From: Oikopleura dioica
Taxonomy: Eukaryota; Chordata; Appendicularia; Copelata; Oikopleuridae
Length of the DNA: 64,000 nucleotides
NCBI GenBank assembly: GCA_907165135.1
Contig: OU015567.1
Coordinates: 625,001 to 689,000, forward strand
Reading direction: 5' to 3'
The stretch's first letter is position 1, and each line of letters begins with the position of its first letter. A program made the translations under genes and the position numbers. Positions 20,858 through 34,057 of the stretch are shown one piece after another. The notes below the pieces were generated by a model. It had not been told where the DNA came from. It did no database searches and saw only the letters and a program-made list of their open reading frames with translations.

Positions 20858-23800
20858 ATGGGAAAGCCGATATATCAAAAACGAATACAGGTATTTTGAC
20901 TTTTCTTATCTTTAATGAGCATACTTATAAAAGTGCCTTGATTGCGACTGCATTGGTGTTTTGCGAAAGCGAGGAAAGCGAGTCTATTTGCTGCCACAAG
21001 AAGTTCTGACTACTCGAAGCATTCGAACCCAAGAATTGGGGTATTATTAATACCATTTTAGTTTGCAGAAGGAGAATTGATATGAGAAGCAAATGATATG
21101 AGTTTTATTCAAAACGAGAGTTAACAGTTGCTCTGATATTTTCTAATTGTAACTCAGTAGGTAAAGATCCCACTTGACTGATATAATCGGATAATGGAAA
21201 TGAACTGTTATATCTTAAAAATGATATGCTTTTTGTATCCCTACTCAAGAGTTTGATATTCCAAAACCAAACGAAAAGAAAACATGGAAGAAAAAAGTTA
21301 CGGCAAAAATGAGTCTGGCTGAGCACGGAAACGCTACAGATCCTCAGCAATATTCTTATCTAACCCTGGGGTCCATTTTTTGGATCACGGTGATGCTTAT
21401 AGGTATTCTCTCGTTATAAATTTCTATATTTTATGGGTGGCATATTGTCACCTTGGTACCATGATCAAAGATTGGGAAAAGTCGCCCCCTGATTCGGGAA
21501 AATTATTCAATTTCAGCAAACTCAAATTTCAGCAAACTACGCATCCTTGGAGAGTTCCCGTGCTGTTACGACTTATCTTACTACGGAGTGTCATCGAAAT
21601 TACAAGCAATGTGTTCGAGTTGCAAAAATGGACATCTGTGCACAATTGATGAAACAGTGCTATAAGACTCAGAAATTTATTGTTCCTGAACCAGCTTCAA
21701 GACTAGAATACAACAGAACTAAAACTCAAATTTTTTCGGTTGAAGAAAATGAAGTTAATCTCAAACGTTGTCAGAAGAAACAGTTTTACGACCAAAAAAA
21801 ATGCCGGCATCTTTGTTCAAATACTCTCGTTTTGGGATCAACTTGGAGGAATCCTATTTCGCCTTGCGAGTCGATTTGCTTTGAACTGACTAAATCCTTC
21901 GATTCCGCTGGAGATGTGTGCCCAAGTCAAAAATATTGTCGAAACGGTTGTCCGTGCCCGTTTTATAAATGCGAGAAGATTGACTCGCCGCAAAAATTGA
22001 TTCCTGTTTTTGACCTTCAAGAGGATTTTACTTACGTTGACGAACTTGATACATACCTTTCTGGCGATCCAACTTATAGATATTACGGTTTAATACATGA
22101 TGCCTGTGGTGATGGATATTGCAAAATGTCAGACAAACAAAAGAGAGAAATTTCACTGATTTTAAACAGATCGGAGTTGGATAAGGAACGGAGTCGGAAT
22201 TTGATAAAATGGTCTAAACCAGAATACGGAAGTGTAAAAATAGAAAATACTTTTTTCAAGTACAATTTTTGGATTGCCAATAAGATTGCTGTATTTTGCC
22301 AACCCGCCAATCAATCATAATTCATAAAAATCAGTTCCAAAATTATTTCATTCCATGCTATTCAGTATATATTTAAGTTTTTCCTGAAAGAATAGTTTCA
22401 GGGGTCCTCATTTAGGGATAGAACCAATTTTTGGAGCATATTTTATTGAAAATATTTATATTTGCCAGTACAGTTAATTATTGACTTCTTGGGTGGCCAA
22501 GGATTTCGGAAAAAATCTTTACCAAAATATGAGCTCAAATTATTGAAATCGGTTAAGAAAAGGAATTATGAGAGAGTTTACTTAATACAAATCAGGCGAA
22601 ACGAAGAAAACGATATAACGTTCAAGAATCGGAATTTTTGAAGATAAACATGGTGTTTTTGTTATTTTTGGCGACTTACGGCGACATTTGGCGACATTCA
22701 GCGACATTCGGTCACATTTGGCCACAAAGTCAGTGTCAGCCAAAATTTGATTTAGAGAAATGCCCAAAAATTTGATACAAGCACATTTAAAAAGTGTCCC
22801 AAGAAAACCCCTTAAAACTTTAAAAATGTCAAAAATTTGATGTCACAAAGTTCCATAAAAAACTGTACAGTTGTGTGAGAAGTTTCCGCACCCTATGTGA
22901 GTGCTTCGTTCCCGCACCCCTAGCCCGCACTTTTTCTACTATTTTCTTATAGAAGTAGCAAAAATGAGTGCTGCGTTTCCGCACCTTTAACCCGCTCTTT
23001 AGGGGCGCGGACAGAGTTCGAAATGTAGTAACACGTTACTACTACATACTACCGTTACGACCATCAGAATTCACCGCTCAATAAAACCGCTACTACATTA
23101 CTACATTACTACCCCGGCTCCAAAAAACTGCTGCTACCTACTACCATTACTACAAAAAAATGTAGTATGTAGTATGTAGTAAACAGTTTACTACCATCTA
23201 CTACAAAGAAAATAGCTAATTATTAAAATTTTTGAAGTCAAACTAGATCCGTTGTGTACCAATTAACATTTTTAAATATAGAAAAGAGACATAGATGATG
23301 CGAAAAAAATTTAGACGTCTCTTTTTGAGAAAAATTTGCGAAATTTGCATATTTCCAAAAATCTATTTATATCTAGAACCGGTTGTAGTAATGTAGTATT
23401 ACTACATTACTACACACTTCTGAGAATTCTACTACATACTACCTTTACTACAGTCCGATGAAGTAAAATGTAGTAATTAACTACATTACTACGTTACTAC
23501 CCTACTACATTTCCAACTCTGGGCGCGGAAACTCCTCACACCACTGTATGCAAAATATAGCAATTGATAAGATTTCTTATTGGTCATCCAAAAATGCACG
23601 TCCAATAATTGGTTTATTCCTCACTTAGGCAAAAGACAAGACTTTTGTTAATTAGGTTTAATTTGATTCCTTTTTAAGAAACAAAATTGTCCATACTATT
23701 GGATAAGAACATTTCAAAATTTTTTTCTCTCAAATTTGAATGGAACTGATGAAAAAATAAGAGTTCCTAAAGACTTTTTTCCTCATGAACGTTTTTGTAG

Positions 23801-26800
23801 ATCAATCTCTCTGTTTTTTAAAGCAAGCAACATAGTCGTAGAGAAAGGGTTAGTTGCGCGCTGCTCGAACTTAAACTAGTAGTTTTTACGGTAAAGTCAG
23901 TCTATTAGGCAAAATGTTTCCCATGATTAACTGATTTATGCAAAACATGATCTTGTTCACCAAATCACGAAAACTTAAAAAGTCGACTGGTGCCACCTTT
24001 CTTAATGGCGAGCACTACTTGGTCAATGTACTTGGACACTTAATGAGAGTGAGAGAAGGTGGCTACGCTCCAATTATTATTCCTAATGGGCTTAATCATG
24101 TGTAAGTTATGTCTTAGAGGTTACCAATTTTAACTTATCAGTGATTTTTCGAAGTAGGGGCCTTAGCCGGCCAGGGTGCACCATTTTTGGATCACCGGCC
24201 AAAATATAAGCTCTTTCGGTGAAGTGATTTTGAAATTAGTAAACATAACATAGGAGCGTTATGCACCAATCATGATCCATTAGTCATGGTCCATTTGGCC
24301 GGCAGAGTTAATATACCACTTTTTGCCGGCGTTGCTACTAAGGTGAAACTTTCACTGTATTTTATGATGTTTTTGTTTTAGAGGATATTTTGTTTTTCAT
24401 TTTGGATCTTCCGTCGGAACTCATCATATAAAGCTTCGATATAAAGAAGAGTCTTTACGCAAAATAGTTTTTCCTGTAGTCGTTATCTGTGATGGTCGAA
24501 AAGGGATACATATATTTTTGATATCATTTTTGATTTTATTGAATTTTTACATATTCAATAAGAAGCAAATTCGTAAGATTTACAATTTTATCAAATCAAT
24601 AAATTTTGACCATATCAAGCCGTCCAACTGCAAGAGAGGATAAGTGCTTTTATTACGCTCCTGATTTTAATTTGAACCGCTTCGAAGAAGCTCAGGGTTT
24701 CATCGCTAGCAATCACTTCAATGCGAAAACATCTTCAATTAGCTATAAAGATGTCTTCTATTTGATGAGTGTCAGAATGGGCGAAAATTTTATAAAATTG
24801 TCAAAGACTATTGCTTTAAATCGGATAAGAGCCGATGAAGAATTCGAGAAAGGTTGGAAGAAAGACGACCTAAAATTGCCAGCTGAACTTACCAACTTGG
24901 ACCCGGTCCATGTTGTTCCATTGAAAAGAGTTTCAAATGCATATTTTAACAGTTAAGGGGGTTGTGGTCGAGGCTAAGACTTTTTCAACCTAAAAATCTC
25001 AAATTTTTTCAAAAAAATATTCTTTTGCTAATTGAAAATAAGTTTAAAAAAGGTTCAATTTATGTGGGCATCTACATGTGTATGTTTGAAAAAATATTTT
25101 CTTCGGAAAGATGATGAAAAATTTCTTCAAAGACGTAAAAACTATATGATATAGTCTATATCCCCTTATCATTTTTTTCAATATCAAACTTACCGACTCG
25201 GTAATACCAAGAGGAAAGTTCAAACCCTTTAGCGTGTGGGCCGCTTAGTTTAAAAGTTCACCTTGTAAGAAAAGAAAATAGTAATTGAATGAAAACATGT
25301 TGTTTTCTGTAAAATCGTCATTTTCGCTCATTTTTTCAATGAAATTTTTGAAACATCACACTTATCGTCGTTTTTTAGGTCTTTGTAAATAAAATATGAC
25401 CAAGAAACATATCTTCGCAAAAATCAATTTTTAATTGTTTTGAGTGCGAAAATCGCGTTTCATAATTCCCGAAAATGGCGATTTCATAGCATAAAATCGA
25501 AAGTTATCTTAAAAAATTATGGTCCAATCAAAAAAAGCTAGTGGCCAAAAATGCTCCTTTCTTATCAAGAAATCTAAAACTTATATCAAAATTTTAAAAA
25601 GTCTAAGAAAATTTTCTCGACAACCACCCCCTTAAAATAAGACAATGTAGTTAATTAACTTCGAAAAGATCGATACGGGAAAACTTCTATTATTGATTGT
25701 CACAAGAAGCGTCGAGCTCTCAAACACCCTCTTCTCGATATTATTAGAAGCAGAGGGAAAGTTTCTTACTGTTGGTCGTGAATGGATTGGTTCTTTGGTC
25801 AATTACGAGCGCGAATCCGTATGCTATTCGAGGTTATTCACGCAAGAGGATCTCTATTACACTGATCGGACTGGAGTCAACATCGATGAATGCGAGTATT
25901 TTGTTAACGGATTAGTTGCCGATGAGAAAATTCTTATTCAAAATTATGTGTTTGACTCGACATTTGAAATCGAGTTTAATTTCGGAAAGAATTAAAAATC
26001 ATCATGTGCAGTTAATACTTGACATTTAAACGAAAGCAAAAAACTGATATTGGGGGATAGCCTATCCCGGATAGGCTTGGGTTAGTAAAAGTAACTGAAG
26101 GTTAACTCCCTGCCTTAGTTATTTTCCCTTATTAGTCTCAAATTTTATGATTTTTACATAAAAAAAAGTTTATGAGTTATGAGTTTTGGAAAAGCGGCGC
26201 GAGCTCGGTGCGCGTAGGCCCTTAAGAGTAAGGGTTGATGTTTTCAATCAACGCCTTGCATTTTAATCACTTATGTTGACAGTGATTAGACCGATCGCAA
26301 CATTTTTTTAGAATCATTAAAATTACTTTTTTCGTAAAAAAGAGCGATTTCTATGCACAAAAAAATTTCTCTCGACTTTCGTGCCATTTTCACCAAATTC
26401 GTGCCATTCGTGCCATTCGTTCATTTTGAGTACTGACCTAATGGACAGCCGTAGCCATAGAATAAGATATTTGCTTATTTTAATTCTAGCAAAAAGAAAG
26501 AGTCGAGATAGAATTTATTCAACAAAAAGCGAAGAATAAAATTCATGTGACGAGCAATCCTTTTTTCGCGTTTCACGACGATGTTTTTCCATTGTTTGCA
26601 AAGAATGCAGTCGCCCAGGAGCGATTCCCCTCAAAAGTTTACCCAAAAACTATTATTCCGAATCAACCTTTTACTATTCTTAAAAATCTGAATCATATTT
26701 CGACTATTAAAATGGAATTCTCTGGAGCAGAAATGCTTCAATTCGAGTTCAAATTTCAAGAAAACTCAAATATTTTGAGTGAAATAAAAATTCTTGAATT

Positions 26801-29800
26801 GAACTTTTTCGACGAAAAAAGTTTCTTCAGATTTGGAAGATTAAAGAACGGATCTTATTGGATGGACTCTGATTTCTTTAATAAACGTTTAATATTCAAA
26901 TCAAATGGGCTGACAATAATTATCGATTCAAACAAATCTTCTACATTGTCTTATCTAAAAGTTTTCAAGAAAAAGTTTGGTCGACTCCTAAACAGATAAA
27001 TAAAAAGGGGTTTCGGCGGACATTTAAGGGTGTCAACAACAATAAAATAAGGGTCTCCATTAGGACACTAAAAATATATTTTTCGGGAAAACTGAAAAGT
27101 TTTTATTTCGAAGAACGAGTGTGCTCATATAAAAGAGCGTCATCGAGAACCTATGCTGAGTCAATCTGGTCATGGGGCGAAAACGAAAATTTTCGAAAAA
27201 ATGGGGTCGAAATCTCAATAATGGTGGTTTTTATTTCATTTCATTTTGGATTTTTCTCAAAATTTTCCGTAGCAGCAAAAATATTTTCAACATAAAATTT
27301 TCTCCTCGTTGTCTAAACAACCCAAAGAGGGGGGATCCCTCGTCAACAATGTTCCGTTAAAAATCGAAAATTTCAAAAAGGCCATGTTTTGGCTTATGAG
27401 TGTGCCTGGAAGTTAATTTAATCATAAAAACTTGTGAGGAGTACTTTTTGACCAATTCAAATCGGGAAACGGTCAGACTCATTACCGATTGGAAACCCAT
27501 TAACAATCGTGGTAACCCATTACCAAGTTTGGTAATGCATTACCAAATTCGTCAAAAAAGTGTCGATTTTTTTCGTTTAAAGAGCGAGTGTGCGCTCCGC
27601 GCCTGTATGATAGAAAATTTGTGGGGTGTTTTATTCATTAACTTGGTGAAAAGTTAAAATAAATTGATAATCGACTACCGAAAATTAGAAATGGGTTACC
27701 AAAAATTCTGGTAATGAGTCCGACCGTTCCCGTTCAAATCTGAAATTTAAGCGAAATTGGGACTTGTTTGTCATTTCTCGTCAAAAATTCCGATTTTCAA
27801 ACGCGATTTTGAGGGTGTAAGAGTCGAGATATACCCCCATAAATGAAGCCTTAAAATCGTTTTTTGACCAGCAGGATCCATCATTATTCATCGACCACTC
27901 AAAGTCAAGGTTTGGGTTAAAGAAAAAGTTTATCTTGAGGATTACTGCATGCACCTCCAAAAGGTGATTTTGGTGGAGGCCTTGTATTTTCTCGCTTTAA
28001 AAAATTTCTTCCCTTTGCATAAAAAATTCAAACTCACTCAGCTCTTGTTTATAAATATGCTTGAATAATAGGGCATATGCCGGAAATATATAAATTTAAG
28101 ATGATTTCTAGGGTTCAGACGATGACAAAAACTGTCAGGTTTCAAATCAGGTTTCCTTTGAAGAGAAAAGCAGAATACCTCATTCAATTAGAAAATCTTA
28201 TAAGGATTATGTTTTTATCTTTCGACTTTATACTAAACTTTATAAGGATTCTATAAAGACGAAGAAAATTGGCAGTCAAATTTTACTTATAAACTTTGAT
28301 AAAAAAAGAGGGAATAAGATCCGAATTTATAAATATGACGAAGCAACGAAAATAAGAGACTTTTTCTATCAAAAACTATCGTCGAAGAAGCAGATCAATG
28401 TATTATTGTCGAAGTACATGCTTGATGAAGATATTAATCCTCTTCCATATGCTTATGTGACGAATAGTGGGCTGATAAGCCAAGTATCATTTTTTTCATC
28501 ACCTTTTCTTGGTTCGTCATCTTTCCACAGCTTTCCTGAACTTCTTTGCGGATCGAAACCAGCAATAGTGAATGATAAATTATACATATTTGGGGGATGT
28601 ATCGATAGTAAAAACGTAAATTAATAAAATTCCGAGAAAGTGATTATAATTGTCCTTAAGATTCATCGATTAGACGGATGCTTTTTTAAAGAACTTAATA
28701 CTCATCTGAAAAATGAGTACTCTTATAAACACATGGCTCTATCTTACGACGGAGGCAGCAAAGGTTTGGATTTTCCGTTAAGATTGAAAATAATCATTCA
28801 AATAATTAAGCCATTATTTGTTCTAATGTCAAGAGAAATAATGGGAGAGAATGTGAGTTATACAATGGGAATTATGTAGAAAGAACATTTTCCACGAAAA
28901 TAAATCACCGCGGTGGCTCTTTTGGTGTTTACAAAAATAACCCGACTATAATTGGTGGATATCTAGATGAAGCAAAGAATGGAACAGTTGAGACATTGAC
29001 CAAAGAGGGGTGGATTAAGCTGAAATCGCATTCAAGGTAGACGCATTAATAAAAATACAACAGAAATATTCTAAGACGTATCTGTGGGTCTGCTGCTGTT
29101 GGACTGCCCTCAGGAAACCTTTTGTAAAGGGGTTGATATTCATTAATCATTTTTTTTCATCAAATACCTAATCATGTGATGCCCCGTCCTATTAATACTG
29201 GAAGCGTTTTATTGAAAGACTTATATGACATATAATAAGAAAACACTCAAAAGCTACCAAAAAAACAATCGGTCGGATTCAAACAATTGAAAAATCAGAA
29301 ATATAAATTGTATTCGGTATAAATTGTTTGGGTCGATATTCTTCTTCTGAAAGGGTTTTTGAGTTCGAAAATTTGATTTTTTTGATAATTTTTTGAAAGT
29401 ACTAACTTAAGTAAAAATCTTTCTCTAACAGGTCTGATTTCGCCATATAGCTCGTGGTTCTGTTTGAAGAAATCTCTTGCTATCTGATGAAGCTCGACGT
29501 AATTATTTTTGACAAATAATTTAAAGTTCGTGTCAGTTTTAGAATAAGGGTGTAAGTTTTATTATAAAAAAATATGGGATGGGTTTTCTATCCAAACTTG
29601 GGAGGTAGGTCTCCTTGAATATTGCTAGCGTTTTTTTTGGGAACGCCGAAGTTTCCTAATTTTCATGGAAGCCCCTCATATAAATAAAGAATTTTATGCT
29701 GATTTCAACGATACCAAAATCTTTATGATAGCATTATTCTATTGAAGACAAGCTTAAGAATTCTCATAAAGTGGGGTTATTTTTCACCCAAGTTTTCCAG

Positions 29801-30560
29801 GTCACCGGCTAATTTTCTTCTCAAAATAACTTAGCAAACATGAACCTTTTACTTCTGGTAATCTTTTTGTGTTCATCACCCGGTATTATTTGCATCTGAT
29901 TCCGAGTACTGGGTCACAGTAAGCACCTACTGAGATTATGGCGTGCGCTTATGCTTTTTGGGCTTCCCGCGCAGCGCGAAATGCACTAGCGCGCTGTCAG
30001 TTTTACTCACTTATCTGAGGATTTCAAGCCACCCGTAAGTCCACGAAAAAGATTTTTTCGGTAATTCAAGAGAAGTATCTAATAAAGAGCATATCTTAAA
30101 ATAAATGACATGGCAGGGCGTGCTCTATATGATTCACCTCTTTGAAAGATAAATTTTGTTTTTTTGATATTTAACAAAAAAAATTGCGAATTATTCTTTC
30201 ATATTTCAAATATAACTTAAACAGTTAAAGAGTATATTTTAAAATTTCTACCCCTTCTTTCTGCTTATTGGCGGGGATGATGAAACCTCCCTTGAACATA
30301 TTTGGCGACTGATGGACAATAACTGGGATGTGATTGGCTCTCTCTCATCCGTAAGTAGATAAAAAAAAAATTCGAGAAAAGCGTATTGATAAAACCAGGT
30401 GAAATCGAATATTTAGGGTATTGGTTCTTTGGCAGCTGTTTTTCTTGACAATTCAGTTTTCGTTGTTCCTGGCAATGATTTGTCTTTGGAACCAGCGTAT
30501 CTCTGGAAAATCGATTTGGCTAAAGGCTTTTATAAGTAGGTTTCGAACAATCGGCGTTTT
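20858..30560 (+). CDS. Gene Y, unit 2: TM + Cys-rich + kelch membrane protein
   Basis: The better-preserved tandem copy of gene Y. The start ATG is at 20,858. The transmembrane exon near 21,310-21,412 is followed by the ectodomain exon 21,533-22,320, fully open here. Later exons correspond to those of unit 1, near 23,983-24,101, 24,380-24,520, 24,606-24,940, 25,660-25,995 and 26,510-26,999. The last of these is longer than in unit 1 because a 6-A run keeps frame. Kelch-like blocks follow at about 28,540-29,040 and 30,270-30,535. Stops remain between some kelch blocks, so whether a full protein is made is uncertain. A hAT-like element (23,012-23,521) sits in a probable intron. Confidence 0.55.
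21533..22320 (+). CDS. Gene Y ectodomain exon, unit 2 (intact)
   Basis: Open exon of about 260 codons, starting after a TTTCAG acceptor. It supplies the second and third bases of an Ala codon shared with the TM exon, the same phase as in the inverted copy. At least 14 cysteines are visible, arranged as C-x6-C-x7-C and later CRHLC, CESIC, CPSQKYC and GCPCPFYKC. Sequons are present. The A-run at 21,793-21,801 has eight As, so CQKKQFYDQK and CRHLC are in one frame. Read-through ends at TAA at 22,318. The disulfide-rich character supports an extracellular domain; the family is unknown. Confidence 0.75.
23012..23521. mobile_element. hAT-like MITE filled with TACTAC words
   Basis: Ends CAGAGTTCGAAATGTAGTA and TACTACATTTCCAACTCTG. 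The 8-bp target GGCGCGGA is duplicated at 23,004-23,011 and 23,522-23,529. The interior consists of clusters of TACTAC and GTAGTA words in both orientations around an AT-rich centre. Unit 1 lacks it. The ends resemble those of the CAGCTC family, but the interior word is different. Confidence 0.93.
24606..24940 (+). CDS. Gene Y internal exon, unit 2
   Basis: Open block beginning DHIKPSNCKRG in one frame and TISSRPTAREDKC in the overlapping frame; the latter is conserved in unit 1 (7,505-7,855) and in the inverted copy (50,207-49,803). Conserved features include CFYYAPD, RFEEAQG and LDPVHVVPL. Conservation of this frame across three copies, including a clearly diverged one, supports coding. No domain is recognised. 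Confidence 0.6.
25660..25995 (+). CDS. Gene Y internal exon, unit 2 (second)
   Basis: Open block homologous to 8,550-8,885 and to the minus-strand exon at 49,836-49,471. Conserved: GREWIGSL, SVCYS, DECEYF, FGK. It ends in a stop codon directly after FGKN, and the inverted copy similarly ends after FGKDLI. The true exon end may therefore lie slightly upstream, with splicing to 26.5 kb. Confidence 0.6.
   Translation, partial: FEKIDTGKLLLLIVTRSVELSNTLFSILLEAEGKFLTVGREWIGSLVNYERESVCYSRLFTQEDLYYTDRTGVNIDECEYFVNGLVADEKILIQNYVFDSTFEIEFNFGKN
26510..26999 (+). CDS. Gene Y internal exon, unit 2 (third)
   Basis: Open block homologous to 9,370-9,840 (frameshifted there by one extra A) and to 49,400-49,011. 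Conserved: VTSNPFFAFHDDVFP, TIIPN, NHIST, SYWMDSD. In the inverted copy a hAT-like element splits the exon exactly inside the WIDSD region. Confidence 0.6.
27463..27732. mobile_element. Nested 270-bp MITE, unit 2
   Basis: Copy of the element at 10,317-10,586 at the orthologous position with the same TTCAAAT flanks (27,456-27,462 and 27,733-27,739). The insertion predates the duplication. Confidence 0.9.
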
Positions 30561-30822
30561 TTGAAACACGGCGTGCTCTCGGGCGCTCCCGACTCTTCGC
30601 TGCCGGGATCATGTTTGTTCAAATCACCTGGTTGTGGCAATTACGAGCCTTTTTTTTCTGGGAATTTCGTGAAATACTCATAATTCTTCAACTCGGAAAA
30701 ATTGACCGGTTTTTTTAATTTCATGTTTTCTAAAAAAGGTCCCTAGACAAAATGAAGAGATCATCTGAATCGGACTAGATTTTCGACTGATACTGAGCCT
30801 CTGAAGTCCCAAAATGAGCGCT

Positions 30823-31206
30823 AGAAATTTTTGAGCGCCCGAAAACGGTTGAATACTCCATCCAGTGATTATGCCTATGGTCCCAGTTCGTAAAACAGGT
30901 TCTATTTAACCAGAATCAATTCACAGAAGTTGTGAACAGGGACTCTAGTGAGGACCAGTGCCTAAAGAAACCCGAAAAATGGGGGCAAAATTGAGGTGAA
31001 ATCTTTGGTCTGAGTTCTGAGAGGCCAAACTTGGCGTTGATTTTGCCCTATTTTTTGGCCTCCTTCGACGCTGGTCCTCACTTAAGTCCCTGTTCACAAT
31101 TTCTGTGAATTGATTCTGGTTGAATAGAACCTGCTCTACAAACAGGGACCATATGCATAATCACTGGATAGAGTATTCATCCCATTTCGGGCGCTCAAAA
31201 ATTTCT
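30823..31206. mobile_element. Foldback element with about 140-bp arms, unit 2
   Basis: Orthologous copy of 13,678-14,061, differing at a handful of bases. Confidence 0.88.
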
Positions 31207-31292
31207 TGGAGGTCATTGAGATTGCTGAACAACAAGTTGAAGCTACTCAACAAGCTGCTGAACAGCCAAAGACTCCAGAGCCAAAGATTTAA
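31206..31292 (+). CDS. Candidate C-terminal exon, Glu/Gln/Ala-rich, unit 2
   Basis: Copy of the 14,061-14,147 segment with the same frame and stop. Confidence 0.4.
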   Translation: MEVIEIAEQQVEATQQAAEQPKTPEPKI

Positions 31293-32573
31293 TGAGTCCA
31301 GCCAAGCATTCTCAATTTTTTTTCCAAAAAAAAAAATTTCGGTCGATAATCTCTCGTTTTCAAAATTTTCGGGTTTTGTCAAAATACTCGTAATTCTCCC
31401 ACTCGTAATTGCCACAGTCGACTGTAATAAGTATGACTGCGATAACTGGCAACCACAAGTTTGTTATAATCAATTATTAAATTTTAATGCCGAAAAATAG
31501 GACAGAGATTATATCGGAAATACCGGTAAATAGAATTGCCACAGTAATTGCCACAGTCCACTGTATTTGCATCTTATCTCGTAAAGTAGGTTTGAGAGTC
31601 ACCCGCTGAGAAAAGATCGCTTCCCACCGCTCACGTTCTTGCCACTCATTCTTGCTGCTCTAGCGGGCGGAGGAGCCGTTTAAGCCCCGAGCGCGTGGAA
31701 ATGTTGGCCCCACAAGGCACGCCTTGCTCCAAGAAAACGCCGATTTTCGAGACCTAGTTATATACCAAACTTATTGATAATAAAAGCCTCCCTCGTTCAA
31801 TTTGAGCAAACTAAGGCGATAGCTTTGACTAAGATTCAGATTTATTAAGCTTTAAGAAAGATAACGACGAAAATATTATTGAGACTCAGATAATTGGCCA
31901 GGTCGAAAAAGAATGGACTTATTTGGACCCTCAACCGATTGTTTTTGTGACAACCGTTGATTATTGTTCCAAAAGTCTTTTATGAACATTTCAAAAAAAA
32001 TAAGTAATGAACCTTACTTTTACTCAAATACATTTCGTTTTTTACTGTTTATGCTCGTCTTTATCCTTAAAAAGAATTTATCATTTTAATAGGAATTGAA
32101 ATTTTGAAAGAACCATCATGAGTCTATCAGAATTTATGCTTCTTGATGTTGTATTTCTTTGCTTAGCTCGAGTAACTTTAGTCAAGAACGACATCAGCTC
32201 AGAAATAAATGTTTCAAAAATCTGCACTTCTTGGTAGTGGAAAAAGTTGAGTCGCTATTCTCGTAAATAAATCTGGGGTCTACTTGCTTGAGAGATTAAA
32301 CCTTCTTAGACGGTCTCGCAACTTGATTACTTGATTTTAATGTTCTCCATGACATTGTGATGTAGATATCAAGAAAAATTTTTCTATTTATTTGTCTCGA
32401 TTTTGTTCTACCTATAGTTTCAAGGTCAATAAGAAAAATTGTAAGCAAAAATTTTTTGATAGGACCACGTGATTTTATAAAAATCTCCTTAAAAACTCGT
32501 TATTTGCCCGTTTAATTATAGATCGACGTGTTTTAGAAATAAATTTTAATGTAAAGATCTTCTGTTGTATATT

Positions 32574-33788
32574 TCAGAACATATCACATTTGTCATGAAT
32601 TGTTTGAATAAAGAAATCGGAACAAAAAGAATCTTTAGTAGGACAGCGAAAGTTTTCAGCTAGGTTTTTGCTGTGAATCATTGATATAAAAGCATTGATA
32701 AGAATTTCAAGTTCGCATGCGAAATCCGTGGATAAAAGTGTACTATTTTCTCGGAGACTTTTCGTAAAATTATGAAACTCAACTGTCTCGAGGATTCTGA
32801 ACTCGATTCTTATTGTGTCGAAAGAAGCACCGCTAATCTTGCCGGAAACAGGTTGCATCGGAAAAACTCCTGCATAAGATTCATGGTTTCTGCATTTGTC
32901 CCTCCAGTACCAGTAGATGTCATCCTTTGTGGCCAGCTGCATCTCCGCAGCGCATTTCAATAGTGACGAATCGAAATCTTCATCCTCCGAACTCGCGGAT
33001 TTTTGAAACTGTTCTCTCGCTTTGTCAAGAAGCATTTTTCTTGTGAACCTTTCAATGATTATTCAATTTCTTTCTTAATTTTCATATACTTACGCTCCAA
33101 ATGAAGCTTTGTTAACCACAGAAATATCTAAAATGTCGATTGTGAAGAAATGTTCAATATTTTCTTTCCTTATCGTTAATTGGTCCTTTCTCCTCATTAC
33201 ATCGAGCTCGGAATATAAAAGAAGCTGTTTGAGGATTAATTGATTATCATTAAAATGAAAAATTGTTGATTAAAATGATGATTTTTAACACCCTCCCTGA
33301 TTAAGTGAATCATATTTGTAATACGCCAATTCGCACATGTGTAAGCAAACTAAATTCAAGAATCATCATAAAAATAACTTTTACGATTTCTTACATGTAG
33401 TACCATTCAACAAGTTCTTCAATGTCAGTCTGTCTTCAGTGCCGTTGACAAAATAGTTTCCAAGATTCATCGTGGCAGTCGAGTTTAGAATCGCAATATT
33501 CGTCGAAATCGACGAGTCCATATCTTCAATTTCTCTCTGATCGTCCAAAAACTTTTCAGCAGCATCGACATTTCGCTGCAGAAGCCCAAAAACAATGCCC
33601 AAAATGCATGCAACAAGCGCGCTGATGAAAATGTTTCCGAAAGAAATAAATTTTCCAAAAAACAACAAAAAAATCAACATTTTCCTGAAAAGAAAGATCG
33701 CTAGAAAAATGTTTTTATAATCCCGAAACTTCATCTTTTTCAACAAAGAAAGTTGAGTTCTATCTTCTATCTTGTAGCGCAGCTTCAA
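32574..33788 (-). CDS. X-minus single-pass membrane protein, unit 3 (most intact copy)
   Basis: Same gene as at 15,429-16,589 with the longest open first exon. Exons: about 33,381-33,788 (start at 33,788), 33,094-33,224 and 32,574-33,048. The second intron, 33,049-33,093, is GT-AG with flanking phase 2. The protein has a short basic N-terminus, a hydrophobic stretch at about residues 26-65 and a sequon-rich, Cys-containing C-terminal region ending in DKCDMF. No domain is recognised. X-plus diverges from the other side of a shared upstream region, now split by the LTR element. The join between exons 1 and 2 is unresolved; a further small exon or a non-GT donor is possible. Confidence 0.72.
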
Positions 33789-34057
33789 TGAACCTGTTTT
33801 ATCAACCGTGAATTAATTAAAATCGATTCTGATAAAATACTTTCAGTTTTTTATGTTTTCGAGTCGAAAATATGCTTCGTAATATTTTCTGATTGTAGGG
33901 TGACGTCTCCAGATAAGATTCAAGAGCCGTTTGCCGTTTATCAATAAATATTTATCGCAGCGCTGGAGAGGTAGAATGATAAAGTTTTAAGTTGGCGAGG
34001 GGGAGTGCGCGTCTTCCGCATTTCGTAACTCCGAAACCGCTCACGTTTCCTTCTTTA

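Larger units (their letters stand above)
16111..33255. repeat. Segmental tandem duplication, unit 2
   Basis: Second copy of the unit in the same orientation. It carries a 1,275-bp TTAA-flanked element with a nested foldback element, a hAT-like element with CAGCTC words and another with TACTAC words. All three are absent from unit 1. Gene Y is better preserved here than in unit 1: two homopolymer frameshifts of unit 1 (near 5,190 and 9,670) are in frame here. The high identity to unit 1 implies recent duplication or ongoing gene conversion. Confidence 0.95.
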
